This document shows, one piece after another, positions 1-9,346 of a stretch of 64,000 bases of DNA (its first letter is position 1; each line of letters opens with the position of its first letter). The translations under genes were made by a program, and so were the position numbers. The notes below the pieces were generated by a model that ran no database searches, had not been told where the DNA came from, and saw nothing but the letters and a program-made list of their open reading frames with translations. Source of the stretch: Cololabis saira. Taxonomy: Eukaryota; Chordata; Actinopteri; Beloniformes; Belonidae. The stretch covers positions 14,024,441 to 14,088,440 of the forward strand of contig NC_084607.1 in NCBI RefSeq assembly GCF_033807715.1, written 5' to 3'.

Positions 1-774
1 GGAAAAGCTCTTGTGCTTTGAAAAACTTTGTGCTTTGGTTGGTTATCATGTGATCAAAGTGATGGGACTGCCACCTAAATAAAGTGGAAACAGCCGGACG
101 TAACTCTGGCAGAATTTTCTTAAAAAAATAAGAAATACATGAATAAAAAACATAATATTGATGGTCATTTGCTTCATTTTCATCCCAATCATAAGTGCAG
201 ATTTTACTTTAATGTTCTCTGTCTTTGACGTTTTATGCTAACATAAAGATGTCAAATATTTAATACCTTATCCGTCACATTTGGTGTGTGCGCGGCCCTG
301 GGAGGAGGCTAATTCTGAAGTCCTTCGTTTCAAACATGAAAAGATCTGTATTCAGAGGCAAGAGACAGGAGATGTTAACCAGGAATCCTAACCCTAACTG
401 GAAAGAGAATGAGGGGAAACCAGACATGTGCTCAAACAGGATGACAAGAGACAGGTGTGAACAATCAAGGAAGGCAAGAAGTAAAATACAGAACCAGAGG
501 CTGATCCAGAAAGCAGGTTCACATGGTTAAGTAATGGCTGGTCCTGGCACAGAATTGGCACAGAAACTCACGACAAGGTGATAAAACCACTGACTGGCGC
601 ATCATCTCACATCAAAGATTTTTATCACAGATTGCTACTAATTCTTAGTGATACAGAACCTGCTCGCTGGTTGGTGCACAAAGTTTGTATTGTCTTTTGT
701 AGGACTGACAATTTAATTGTGGCTCTCCTCTCTTTCTGTTCTTTAGCTCTTCCTTATCCCCTTCTTCCTGCTAT
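1..774. other. Unique sequence, no gene recognised
   Basis: AT-rich sequence at the window edge. A short open frame at 288-530 (80 codons, basic) has no recognisable domain and no flanking splice signals I trust. The stretch may contain old repeat, but nothing can be named. Confidence 0.5.
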
Positions 775-1022
775 ACCCACACAACCTTCAGCACGAGGGT
801 CCCCCCTTAAGATCCAGGTGCTGCCCAAGGTTCCTTTCCTTTTTCCTTGCTATTGTTTGGTTTGAGGTTTTTCTCCCATTAGAGGAGTTTTCACCTGCCA
901 TTGTTTATGTAATAATTACTCGGGGATCATGTTCTGGGTCTCTGGAAATCACCTAAAGGCAACTTGTATTGGAATAGATGCTATACAAACTTTTTCAAAT
1001 TTTACTGAACTGTATTGAATTA
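775..1022 (+). mobile_element. Degenerate LINE 3' end (L2-like)
   Basis: The stretch reads like the 3' untranslated tail of a common teleost L2-type LINE. It has a 'ttctcccattagaggagttt' segment, then 'ctgccattgtttatgtaata', then 'ggtctctggaaatcacctaa'. It closes with the 'gatgctatacaaac' element that usually precedes the AATAAA and TTGAA-type tail, here decayed to 'actgaactgtattgaatt'. No coding part is left, so it is a 5'-truncated dead copy. The family name is recalled from pattern, not searched. Confidence 0.55.
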
Positions 1023-1293
1023 CACACGAGCAACACCAAGGGCATGGGGCTGGGGTTGGAGAGAGAATATTCATTAAGAATACCACTGAATCATTCTCAG
1101 CTCAAAATATCAGCCACAATTGCAGTGGTATCCTGTGTGAAAGGGTGATGCTGCCCCCCTTTTGTTTTACTGGCCTTAAGCTCTTTCCTGTTGGCTATGA
1201 AATGAATGTCGTTGACTAAGTAAATGGCTAATCCATCACTTTGTTAAAAAAAAAAAATAACAACAACAACTAGAAAATTTCTGGAAATTTTGA
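1023..1293. other. Unique spacer with A-rich tract
   Basis: No gene. An A-rich tract followed by (AAC)n lies near 1246-1270. It sits directly against the inverted-repeat end of the next element. Confidence 0.5.
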
Positions 1294-2866
1294 TATGGGC
1301 ATGCCCTACTGCCCATTCGAGCCCTCTCGCTGCTCTGGTTTGGGGCTGCAGTGTTTGTGTTCGGGGCGGTTTTATGTCAGTTTGAGGTGTTTACGGTTGT
1401 ATTGCATTCATTCCTGTGCTCCCAATAGCTATTAATGGGGCGCGCTTTTTGCCGTCTAGCGTCCCCACGGTAACGCTTTTGACTGAGAAAAGCAATGCCC
1501 ATCGAGGCACGATGGAGACGCATCCAACGATGTATGCCATGCATGGGTGCACGTTCCGGTTCAGGCTACGTTAACGGATAGGTTTTTTTTCCACCATGGT
1601 TTTAAAAAACCCATCCGAATGAATGGGGCCATTTGGCATGGATTTTACATTAAACTTTCCTTAAATCACAGCTTCATGAAATTTTAATACGTTGAAGGTC
1701 ACAGCGTGCCGAGTCAGGGAACATTTGTATGATGTCTCTACGATAATTTGTTGCCTAGCAACAAGCGTCCAAAGTCAAACGGAAATTTAAAAAAAAATGA
1801 AAGGTCAATATCACAAAAACTTAAAAAAATGGCATAATGAGGTTCTAGGCTCCGTTAGTGCCAATCGGGCCGAGTGTTTGAAAGTTTGAACTATGTCTCT
1901 ACGATAAAGTCCGGCCGAGCAATAAGCGTCTGAATTTTCGCCTTTTTTTTGGCTTTTTGGCATCTAGCGTTGCCACGGTAGCACTTTTGACTGAAAAAAG
2001 TAATGCCCATCGAGGCACGATGGAGACGCATCCAACAATGTATGCCATGTATGGGTGCATGTTCCGGTTCAGGCTATGTTAACGGATAGGTTTTTTTTTC
2101 ACCATGGTAAAAAACTCCATCCGAATGAATGGGGCCATGTGGCCTGGATTTTGACATAAAATTTCCTTAAATCCCAGCTTCATGAAATTTGAGTATGTTG
2201 AAGTCCACAGCGTGCCGAGTCGGGAAACATTTGTACGATGTCTCTACGATAACCTGTTGCCTAGCAACAAGCGTCCAAAGTCAAACGGAAAAAAAAAAAA
2301 AAAATGAAAGGTCAATATCACAAAAACTGTAATACTTGGTATAATAAGGTTGTACGGTCGGTTAGGGACAATCGGGCTGAGTGTTTGAAAGTTTGAACGA
2401 TGTCTCTACGATAAAGTTCGGCCGAGCAATAAGCGTGGGAATTTTCGCCTTTTTTTTTGCTTTTTGGCAACTAGCGTTGCCACGGTAACCCCTATTATGG
2501 AGAAAAGTAATGCCCATCGAGGCATGATGTAGACACATCCAACGATGTATGCCATGCATGGGTGCACGTTCCGGTTCGGGCCGCATTAACGGTCGGAAAA
2601 AAGTGCGGAATAAGAATAAGAAAAGGGAAACCTGTTCTAGATACTAATATATCGCCTTCATTTTCATGTTTTTCCTCGTTTTTCCGGCCGTGTTTTAGTT
2701 TTTGGGGATTTTTTTTTTCCACATCCGAGCGGGGTCATGCTGTACACCCGCTGGTGCGCAGTGGGACTTTTGCGACTTTAGCTTGTTAGCAAAATGCTAG
2801 CAACATTGCCCTTTGGGCCATTCTGGACGATTGCAATATGGTCATGCCACTACTTGGCATGCCCAT
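1294..2866. mobile_element. TIR element built of ~505-bp tandem units
   Basis: The ends are inverted copies of TATGGGCATGCC, at 1294 and ending at 2866. The similarity continues inward for about 25 bp ('tactgccca' against 'tagtggca'). The interior is mainly a ~505-bp unit repeated about 2.3 times. No transposase frame is visible, so it would be non-autonomous. Part of each unit is the reverse complement of the GGGCCCGAGCAC family at 2907 onward. The two therefore share a module and lie head to head. No convincing target-site duplication was found. Confidence 0.55.
1448..2600. repeat. Tandem array, ~505-bp unit, 2.3 copies
   Basis: The landmark 'aatgcccatcgaggca' occurs at about 1494, 2002 and 2510, a spacing of 504-509 bp. 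Around each copy lie a GTTGCCACGGTAAC-like palindrome and the segment 'atgtatgccatgcatgggtg'. Within each unit 'tgtctctacgata' also occurs twice. The third unit is cut short at about 2600. Confidence 0.8.
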
Positions 2867-3130
2867 AACAACATATAAGCTCATGAGCATTGTCCTCCGA
2901 TTAATTAGGGCCCGAGCACTTACGGTGCAAAGGCCCTATTGTATCTGTAGGAATTTTCCTTTTTTTTTTTTCCTTATTTTTCCGACGAAAAAAGGCCATT
3001 TTGCCCCCCTAAACGTGCCCCAAAAGTCACCAAATTTTGCATGCAAGCCAGGCCTGGCGATAAATGTGATATTTAATGGTTTGCATTAATGGGCGTGGCC
3101 TAATGGCTCAACAGCGCCCCCTAGAAAACT

Positions 3131-3835
3131 TTGTGCCTCAAGCCCCACAGTACAGTTTGACGTACTGTACATGCACGAAAATCGGTACACATCTGTATCA
3201 TGTCACAACTTCAGAAAAGTCTCTTGGCGCCATGGTCAAAACCGAACAGGAAGGCCATTTTGACTTAATTGTGTAATTCTAATTGTGTAATGTAAAATTT
3301 TGCACAATTTATGCCATTCCTTCAGCAGTTAATACGGCCCGAACCGTAACGTGCACCCAGGTGTGTTATACATCAGAATGTGCGTCTCCATCCTGCGACG
3401 ACCCGCATTACTTTTCTCAGTCAAAAGCGTTACCGTGGCGACGCTAGATGGCAAAAAGCGTGCCCCCCCTTCATCTGATTGGTCCATACAGAAAAATCTT
3501 TGTGCCTCAAGCCCCACAATACGGTTTGATGTACATCCACGAAAATCGGTACACACCTGTATCATGTCGCAACTTAAAGAAAAGTCTCTTGGTGCCATGG
3601 TCGAAACCGAACAGGAAGTCAGCCATTTTTAACATTTTGAATTAATCGCGTAATTTGGCACAATTTATGCTATTCCTTCCGCAGTTAATACGGCCCGAGC
3701 CGCAACGTGCACCCAGGTGTGTTATACATTCTGCAACGACGCGCATTACTTTTCTCTTTCAAAAGCGTTACCGTGGCGACGATAGACGCCAAAAAGCGCG
3801 CCCCCACTTCATCTGACTGGTCCATATTTGATAGT
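3131..3835 (+). repeat. ~360-bp tandem duplication inside copy 1
   Basis: 'tttgtgcctcaagccccaca' occurs at about 3131 and 3500, and 'cagttaatacggcccga' at about 3325 and 3682. The two units contain the same blocks in the same order: the 'cgaaaatcggtacacacctg' segment, the 'gaaaagtctcttgg' segment, and an X-box-like GTTACCGTGGCGAC. Confidence 0.75.
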
Positions 3836-4411
3836 TCCCCAAAAGTCACCAAATTTTGCATGCAAGCCAGGCCTGTATGGAGCCAAATCAAGGCCAAAAG
3901 TTTTGCTAATTTGAAAATAAAATTTGAACTTGAAAATTATTTTTTACAGTTTCAATTTTTATTTTGGTATCAGATCTTTTTTTCAGTTTCAGAACTTTTT
4001 ATTTCAGTTTCAAATCTTTCTTTCAGTTTCACATCTTTTTTTTTCAGTTTCACATCTTTTTTTTTCAGTTTCAAATTTTTTTTTTTTCAGTTTAAATTTT
4101 TTTTTTTTTTCAGTTTCAGACTTTTGGCAAGAGTACCTGGCTGCAGGCAAGATGGCCGACAAGGGCACCGCCATACTTCCATCTATACCGGAAGTCCATA
4201 CTGGAAGTTGGTCACTTCGTTAATATATTATTTAAAAAAAAAAAAAAAAATTTCTTTTTAAATTAATATTTGCAAACAGTACAATGATAACAAAACTTCA
4301 CATTATGCAATTTCACGTTGAATTATAACATATAAAGAGTATTGGTCAAGTAAAAAACAAAACCAATGCATACCGGAGGTCCATACCGGAAGTTCATACC
4401 GGAAGTTGGTC

Positions 4412-4537
4412 TTTTTTTTTTTTTTTTTTCCAACAGTTCTTTATTAACAGAACAAACAATCAAACAATACAAAAGCAAGTCTTATCAATGAAATATCAAA
4501 CATCAGAACATCAGCCAGGGGGTAGGCTGCTAAATAC
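4412..4537 (-). pseudogene. Retroposed mRNA 3' end (processed fragment)
   Basis: On the minus strand this ~125-bp insert runs from 'tatttagcagcctaccccct' to AATAAAG, then about 11 bases, then an 18-base A tract (the T tract at 4412-4429 on +). It is flanked by the 13-bp direct repeat ggaagttggtctt at 4401-4413 and 4538-4550. A polyadenylation signal, an A tail and a long TSD are the hallmarks of LINE-mediated retroposition of a polyadenylated RNA. Only a 3' UTR is left and the parent gene cannot be named. A short poly(A) SINE or LINE tail is the alternative. Confidence 0.65.
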
Positions 4538-4717
4538 GGAAGTTGGTCTTCTTCGTGTATATTGTTCAAATATGACGGAGGTAGTTTAAAAGCGGCCATA
4601 AAACGAAAATTATAAAACATTATTATAAAACATTATGTAACATAACATACTTACTAATAACGATGTTTTTTTTAAACTTATTTATATACATATATAACAA
4701 AATTAAAAACATGTATG

Positions 4718-4720
<3 letters not shown>

Positions 4721-4752
<32 letters not shown>

Positions 4753-4819
4753 CCTACGGAGGTAGTTTACAATAGACTAGTTTACAAGCAGCGATTCAAA
4801 AATGATAAAACACGCACAC

Positions 4820-4908
<89 letters not shown>

Positions 4909-4915
4909 GTATATA

Positions 4916-4969
<54 letters not shown>

Positions 4970-4975
4970 AGATAT
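4721..4975. repeat. (AT)n microsatellites, two tracts
   Basis: Pure AT repeats at 4721-4751 and about 4822-4975, the second interrupted by GTAT. They lie inside the nested element core. Open frames rich in Tyr-Ile here are artefacts. Confidence 0.95.
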
Positions 4976-5189
4976 ATATAAATAAAAGATTTGAAACTGA
5001 AACACAAGAAGTGAAACTGAAAAAAAGATGTAACTGTAAAAAATAATTTTCAGGTTCAAATTTTATTTTCAAGTTAGCAAAACTTTTGGCCTCGATTTGG
5101 CTCCATAGGCCTGCCGATAAATTTGATATTTCATGGTTTGCATTAATGGGCGTGGCCTAATGGCTCAACAGCACCCCCTAGAAAACTTT

Positions 5190-5820
5190 TCTCTGCCATA
5201 ACTTTTGAACGGGTTGTGATAAAGACATGTGGGTGGTGTCATTGGACTCTGTATTGAGTCCTTGACATTCATTGGCATGCATTAGCCCCACCCCTTCTTC
5301 TGATTGGTCAATATTTGATAGTCCCTATTTTCTGGCATAACCTTTGTATGGTTTGACATAAAGAGTCGTGGGTGGTGTCATTGGACTCGGTATCGAGTAC
5401 TTGACCTTCATTGGCCTGTATTAGCCCTGCCTCTTTTTCTGATTGGTCAATATTTGATAGTCCCTATTTTCTGGCATAACTTTTGAATGGTTTGACATAG
5501 AGAGTCGTGGGTGGTGTCATCTGACTCGGTTTTGAGTACTTGACCTTAATTAGTGCAAATTAGCTCCGCCCCTTCTTCTGATTGCTCGATATGTGATATT
5601 TCCGATTTTTTGCAATTTTCTGCAATAACTTTTGAATGATTTGACATAAAGACTCGTGGGTGGTGTCATCGGACTCGGTTTTGAGTCCTTGAACATAATT
5701 GCTGCAAATTAGCCTTCCCCTTAATCTGGTTGGTCGATATCTGATAGGTCTTACTTTCCGCCATAACTTTTGAATGGTTTGATTTAGAGAGTTGTGGGTG
5801 TGGTGTCATCCGCCAAATGT
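5190..5820 (+). repeat. ~140-bp tandem array, five units
   Basis: 'cataacttttgaa' and close variants recur at about 5194, 5335, 5475, 5621 and 5762. Each is followed by 'gtcgtgggtggtgtcat' and then by 'ccttcttctgattg'. Spacing is about 140-147 bp. The same unit occurs three times in copy 2 (about 9880-10215) and twice in copy 3 (58,470-58,690, minus strand), so the array varies in length between copies. Confidence 0.85.
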
Positions 5821-5918
5821 CCAGGCCTGAAGACATCTACATGTAAGTCATACAAGCGCTTCCACTGCAGCACGCCTGACAAGGTTGCGAGGGCCCGTTC
5901 ATCGCTGCTTGCAGCTTT

Positions 5919-7945
5919 AACTTTTCATGTTTCCGTCTAGTCACACCAATGATCTTGCATGCAGTTATGCAGTCAACTTGTTGCTTTTAAATTTTTTATA
6001 CTTTTCTCATCTTAAGCCACTAGCAAGACTTGTTCAATTGATTCTGAGATGGGGACAGCCCGCTAATTTGGGTTTAGAAAACCCTAAGTTCAGGTTTTAC
6101 CTTGGGATTTGGACGAAGTCCACAAAAGCTGTGATGCACAAAAATAACAGGTAGATGAAAAAGGGGGCAGAAACTAAATCCTTAAATGGTTATTGATCAC
6201 AACCATTTTGCCCCTCTTTCATCTAGAGTAACACCAATGAGAGCTTCCTCCTCGTGTTCTTCGTAATTATTTGTTGATGTTTATCCTGCATCTCTATTTA
6301 TCAAAATATACTTTGTGGATGAGTTTAATAGTTTTGAGAAATGTTTTTTATGGTGTTTCAAGATGGTGCAAGTGTTGGTGGGCCACTAGCTCCCTAATTC
6401 TATACAAGTGGTACAAGTGGACATAAACAAACCAAATACATGCTGTTGACTTTAATTCAACAGTTCATCTAAGATTAAAAGGCTTTTATCTCAATTAGAC
6501 ATTGCAAGAAGGCAGCATTAGATGGTCTGTAGTGGTGGTGCTTTGATGCATTTTAAATTTTTTACCCATAATTTCCAGCTGCCAAGCATCTAAAATGCTC
6601 AGCACGATCAGGATGATACATATTTGACTGAGGTAGCTGGGGTGAGCTGAGAATATATCAGCCGGTATACTTGGTATACCGAGTCCTCCACTGCACACTC
6701 CACCTTCAACAGTCATCTTACAGTTTCCCGAGCAGCCCTGCAGACCATCAGACGTCTCACTTGTTTCAGTGCAGGCAGAAGCAGCTGTTCTCTTTACAGT
6801 ATCCTGCTGTAGAAACAGAAACGAGAACAGATGGTGTTTCCAAAAAGTAAATAGTGCAGACCCAGCAGCACTTGCAGCAATTATATTTTTTTTCTGAAAC
6901 AGCAGAGGTGTTGCCCTCAAAGTTGTCACACCATTTACCAAGAATAAAAGTGCTAATATATGAGGATGACACTATGCTTGTAAGGTCATGTTTCATGTTT
7001 CAATTAATATGCAAAGAACTGAGCTTAAAAATCAAGTCTGATTTTATGTTTTGGATTATTTGACATGACTCCAGGAAACACCAGCTTATAGATTTAAAAT
7101 ATATCTGAATTGGAGTTCTCAAACATATCCATAATTGAAGTGTGAGGGAGAATGTTTAGTATAATTATCATTTTCAGCTTTTTATTTAAATCCTTCTCGT
7201 ATACTTCTCATATTCAGATCTAATTTGCTGTCATCCCTGCAGACTCACCAGCTCACCCTCCAGCAATGTAGTCTCGATGAAAGTTTTTGAGGGTAAAAAT
7301 AAAAGAAGGAACACCAATAGAGGTGTGTGTGTGTGTGTGTATGTTCTTAGGAAAATAAGAATAATTGAATTGCATTGCTTTGTCACAGGAATCACGCTCT
7401 TTAACGATATGGAACTGCACATGAAAAACAAGCTGAAAGACCAATGCACAAATGTCTCAACAACTTGTAAATAAATTCGCTCTTGCAAACAATGAAAGAG
7501 GTGTTCAATTTTCTGCCACGTTTGTCTTGTCACAGAGGGCTGACTCTGTATCCATATACCATCCAGTAATGCTAAAAAAAAAAACCTCCACACACAACCT
7601 GCGTCTGTTGGAAGAGATAGCGAAGTCAGGATATATTGAAGAATGAAAACACAGGTGGGAGGGATTGGGACTTCAATCACTCATTGACTCTGGCTGCTCT
7701 TCTGTCACACGAGTGGAATTATGGAATGCAGCGAGCAAAGTTCAAGGACGTCAGAAGTGTGGAAATATGTGGCTGTTTTTTAAGACCTGCCACCATTTGC
7801 ATTAGAGACATAATGGAAGTCCTACAAAGTTGGTCCTGGAAAAGCTCTTTCAAATCAGCAAGTGTGTTTATAAAGTTCAACACAAGTTCAACACAAATGT
7901 TTAACAACAAATTACCTTTTGAATTAAATGTTAAAGTATCTATCT
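5919..7945. other. Unique sequence, no gene established
   Basis: AT-rich unique DNA with a short (GT)8 tract near 7324-7340. A 148-codon minus-strand frame (6495-6941) includes one exon-like segment, listed separately. Nothing else is recognised. Confidence 0.5.
6722..6806 (-). other. Candidate 85-bp exon (unproven)
   Basis: On the minus strand a strong acceptor tract (ctcgtttctgtttctacag) is followed by an open 85-bp stretch ending at ACT|gtaagat, a good donor. The frame reads QDTVKRTAASACTETSETSD and continues with Gly, Cys and Ser. The downstream intron-side frame also stays open, so the frame itself is weak evidence. I do not recognise a protein. Chance splice-like signals are common in 64 kb. 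Confidence 0.2.
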
Positions 7946-7949
7946 TTAA

Positions 7950-9135
7950 CCCTTTATAGGGCACTCATTGAAATACTTGGAAATGTACAATTTCAACCCT
8001 AGAGTGTTATTGGGGGCTCCTACCAGAGTATTTTTCATTATTTCTTTTTTTCATTTTTTTTAAATTCTTGATGCAAATCAAGGTCAAAGAAGTTACCATA
8101 TATGGTTCCTTGCCCATCGCGAGTAACATTGTATCTAACACTGAAGTTACCATGTATGGTTACTTGCCCATTGAGGGTGAAATTGTACCCATACATTGGA
8201 TATTTATAAAAATACAAAAAACACATACAACATAATATTTATGATACTCTCTTCATAGAGATATTAGAACTTTTCTCCATAAATGGTATAACTTGACTTA
8301 TAGGGCTTCTCTTTTTCTCCATCCATATATTTCATCCAATCAGTCCAATCACCTCCTGACCCTCTCTCTCCACCAGCAGCAGGCAGGTTGACCATGCCAT
8401 TGACCATGCCACAGAACAAGAAGTGAAGAATAGCATTAGAATTATTGGTGGTACTGATATTATGCTATATAAATCTGTGGCAACATCCAATGCAACATCC
8501 AATATTGTCTTACCTTATAATGCGCTATTTGTAAAACGAAAACACCCAAAGTATGACTTACTAGATGCACCGGGCATATGTCTACAAAAGGACACTGTCA
8601 CTTGAACTAGTTTGACCATAAGGGGGTGTATTTGTAAAAAAATGCACAAAGTATGGCTTACTAGAGTATCTGGCATATGTCTATAAAAGGTTCCTCAGTC
8701 ACTTGCACTAGTTTTACCACAGAGGGGCGTATGATCATATATGGGGTCACCATTATTCATGCTAACTATTTCTCTGATTTCACTAATTCTGCACAAACAA
8801 CACTTATCTCATCAGTTAGCACCATCATTCAAACACATACTGTGTGGGTGTCATTAACTTAGCATGGTTAGTTTCAGCTTTATGAACCTTTGTGTGGAAG
8901 AAGGTAGGAGCAAAAATGTGAATTTTCCCCTTCTTGAAAATCAATGAAGTTCCCGCTTCTCCAGGGCAGTGCTGATTGGTCAGATGCCATGATGACACTG
9001 TCTGTGACAAAGCATGATCTGTGCTGATTGGCAGGATTAACTCACATGTCTTCAAGACCTCACTGAGAAGTTTGGGGAAAGTAGTTTTTCATGTCCACGG
9101 AAATTACCGTATATGGTAACTCGCCCTATAAAGGG
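7950..9135. mobile_element. piggyBac-type non-autonomous element
   Basis: TTAA occurs at both sides (7946-7949 and 9136-9139), enclosing inverted ends CCCTTTATAGGGC. TTAA duplication with CCC...GGG ends is the signature of the piggyBac superfamily. There is no transposase frame, so mobilisation would need one in trans. A subterminal motif, gTTACCatatatGGT followed by cTTGCCC, occurs at 8092-8115 and 8146-8168, and again near the other end at 9103-9126. These could be transposase-binding repeats. A ~102-bp tandem duplication lies at 8527-8730. A short relative with the same inner sequence sits at 38,207-38,371. Confidence 0.8.
8527..8730 (+). repeat. 102-bp tandem duplication
   Basis: Two adjacent units share 'acaaagtatggcttactaga', 'ggcatatgtctataaaagg' and 'gtcacttgcactagttt' with several differences. 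They run at about 8527-8628 and 8629-8730, inside the piggyBac-type element. Confidence 0.8.
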
Positions 9136-9139
9136 TTAA

Positions 9140-9346
9140 CTCCAGAGCATCCCTCATCACCTCCTTGGTCCCTCAGGTCAGCTGACCTGCTGTTCCTGCA
9201 GGTAGTGAGGTCTAGAGGGAAGCTAAGAGGGACAGGACCTTCTCTATTGCTGCTGTATTTAAAACCTGTCTTAAACCCCATTTTCATTCCTTGCCTTCGT
9301 CAGCAAGACTTAGTTTATTTATTTAATCTTGGTAAGACCAATAATT
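9140..9346. other. Unique spacer between two elements
   Basis: About 200 bp with no gene. It separates the piggyBac-type element from copy 2 of the GGGCCC family. Confidence 0.5.

Larger units (their letters stand above)
3877..5106. mobile_element. Nested element with ~72-bp near-identical TIRs
   Basis: The ends are ATGGAGCCAAATC at 3877 and its reverse complement ending at 5106. The first 72 bp of the two ends differ at only about three positions. The flanks are AGGCCTGT (3869-3876) and AGGCCTGC (5107-5114), an 8-bp duplication with one mismatch. Removing the insert restores the family sequence seen at 3040-3070 ('caagccaggcctg'). Inside each TIR lie reiterated 'tttcagtttcaaatc' runs, so the ends resemble foldback-type elements. 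The core holds AT microsatellites, a retroposed insert and several 'accggaagt' repeats. There is no transposase. An 8-bp TSD suits hAT or P-like transposition, but the terminal bases are not typical hAT, so the superfamily is open. Confidence 0.8.
2907..5918 (+). mobile_element. GGGCCCGAGCAC family, copy 1 (interrupted)
   Basis: This dispersed family begins AGGGCCCGAGCACTTACGGT and ends GAGGGCCCGTTCATCGCTGC-TTGCAGCTT; the window holds three copies. The first 28 bases can fold (GGGCC...GCAC-loop-GTGC...GGCCC) and the last bases form GCTGC-TT-GCAGC. Internal parts are short tandem arrays (~360 bp and ~140 bp units) separated by 'gggcgtggcctaatggctca'. No long reading frame is present. Here the copy is split by a 1.23-kb element at 3877-5106, so the original length was about 1.78 kb. 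The superfamily is unknown to me. The flanks are AATT-like, but no clean target-site duplication is resolved. Confidence 0.7.

Noticed and set aside
1448..2600. CRISPR array
   Set aside because: The units are ~505 bp, diverged, and in eukaryotic transposon context.
3707..4261. 184-codon + frame
   Set aside because: It runs through the 'tttcagtttca' reiterations of a TIR and poly(T), giving Phe/Ser-rich low complexity with no domain.
4777..5072. Minus-strand frames of 76-87 codons rich in Tyr-Ile
   Set aside because: They are translations of the (AT)n microsatellite. The same applies at 14,617-15,076, 32,498-33,033 and 49,823-50,209.
6495..6941. 148-codon minus frame as a complete gene
   Set aside because: No domain, no promoter context and low-complexity ends. 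Only the 85-bp interval with splice-like borders is kept as a weak candidate.
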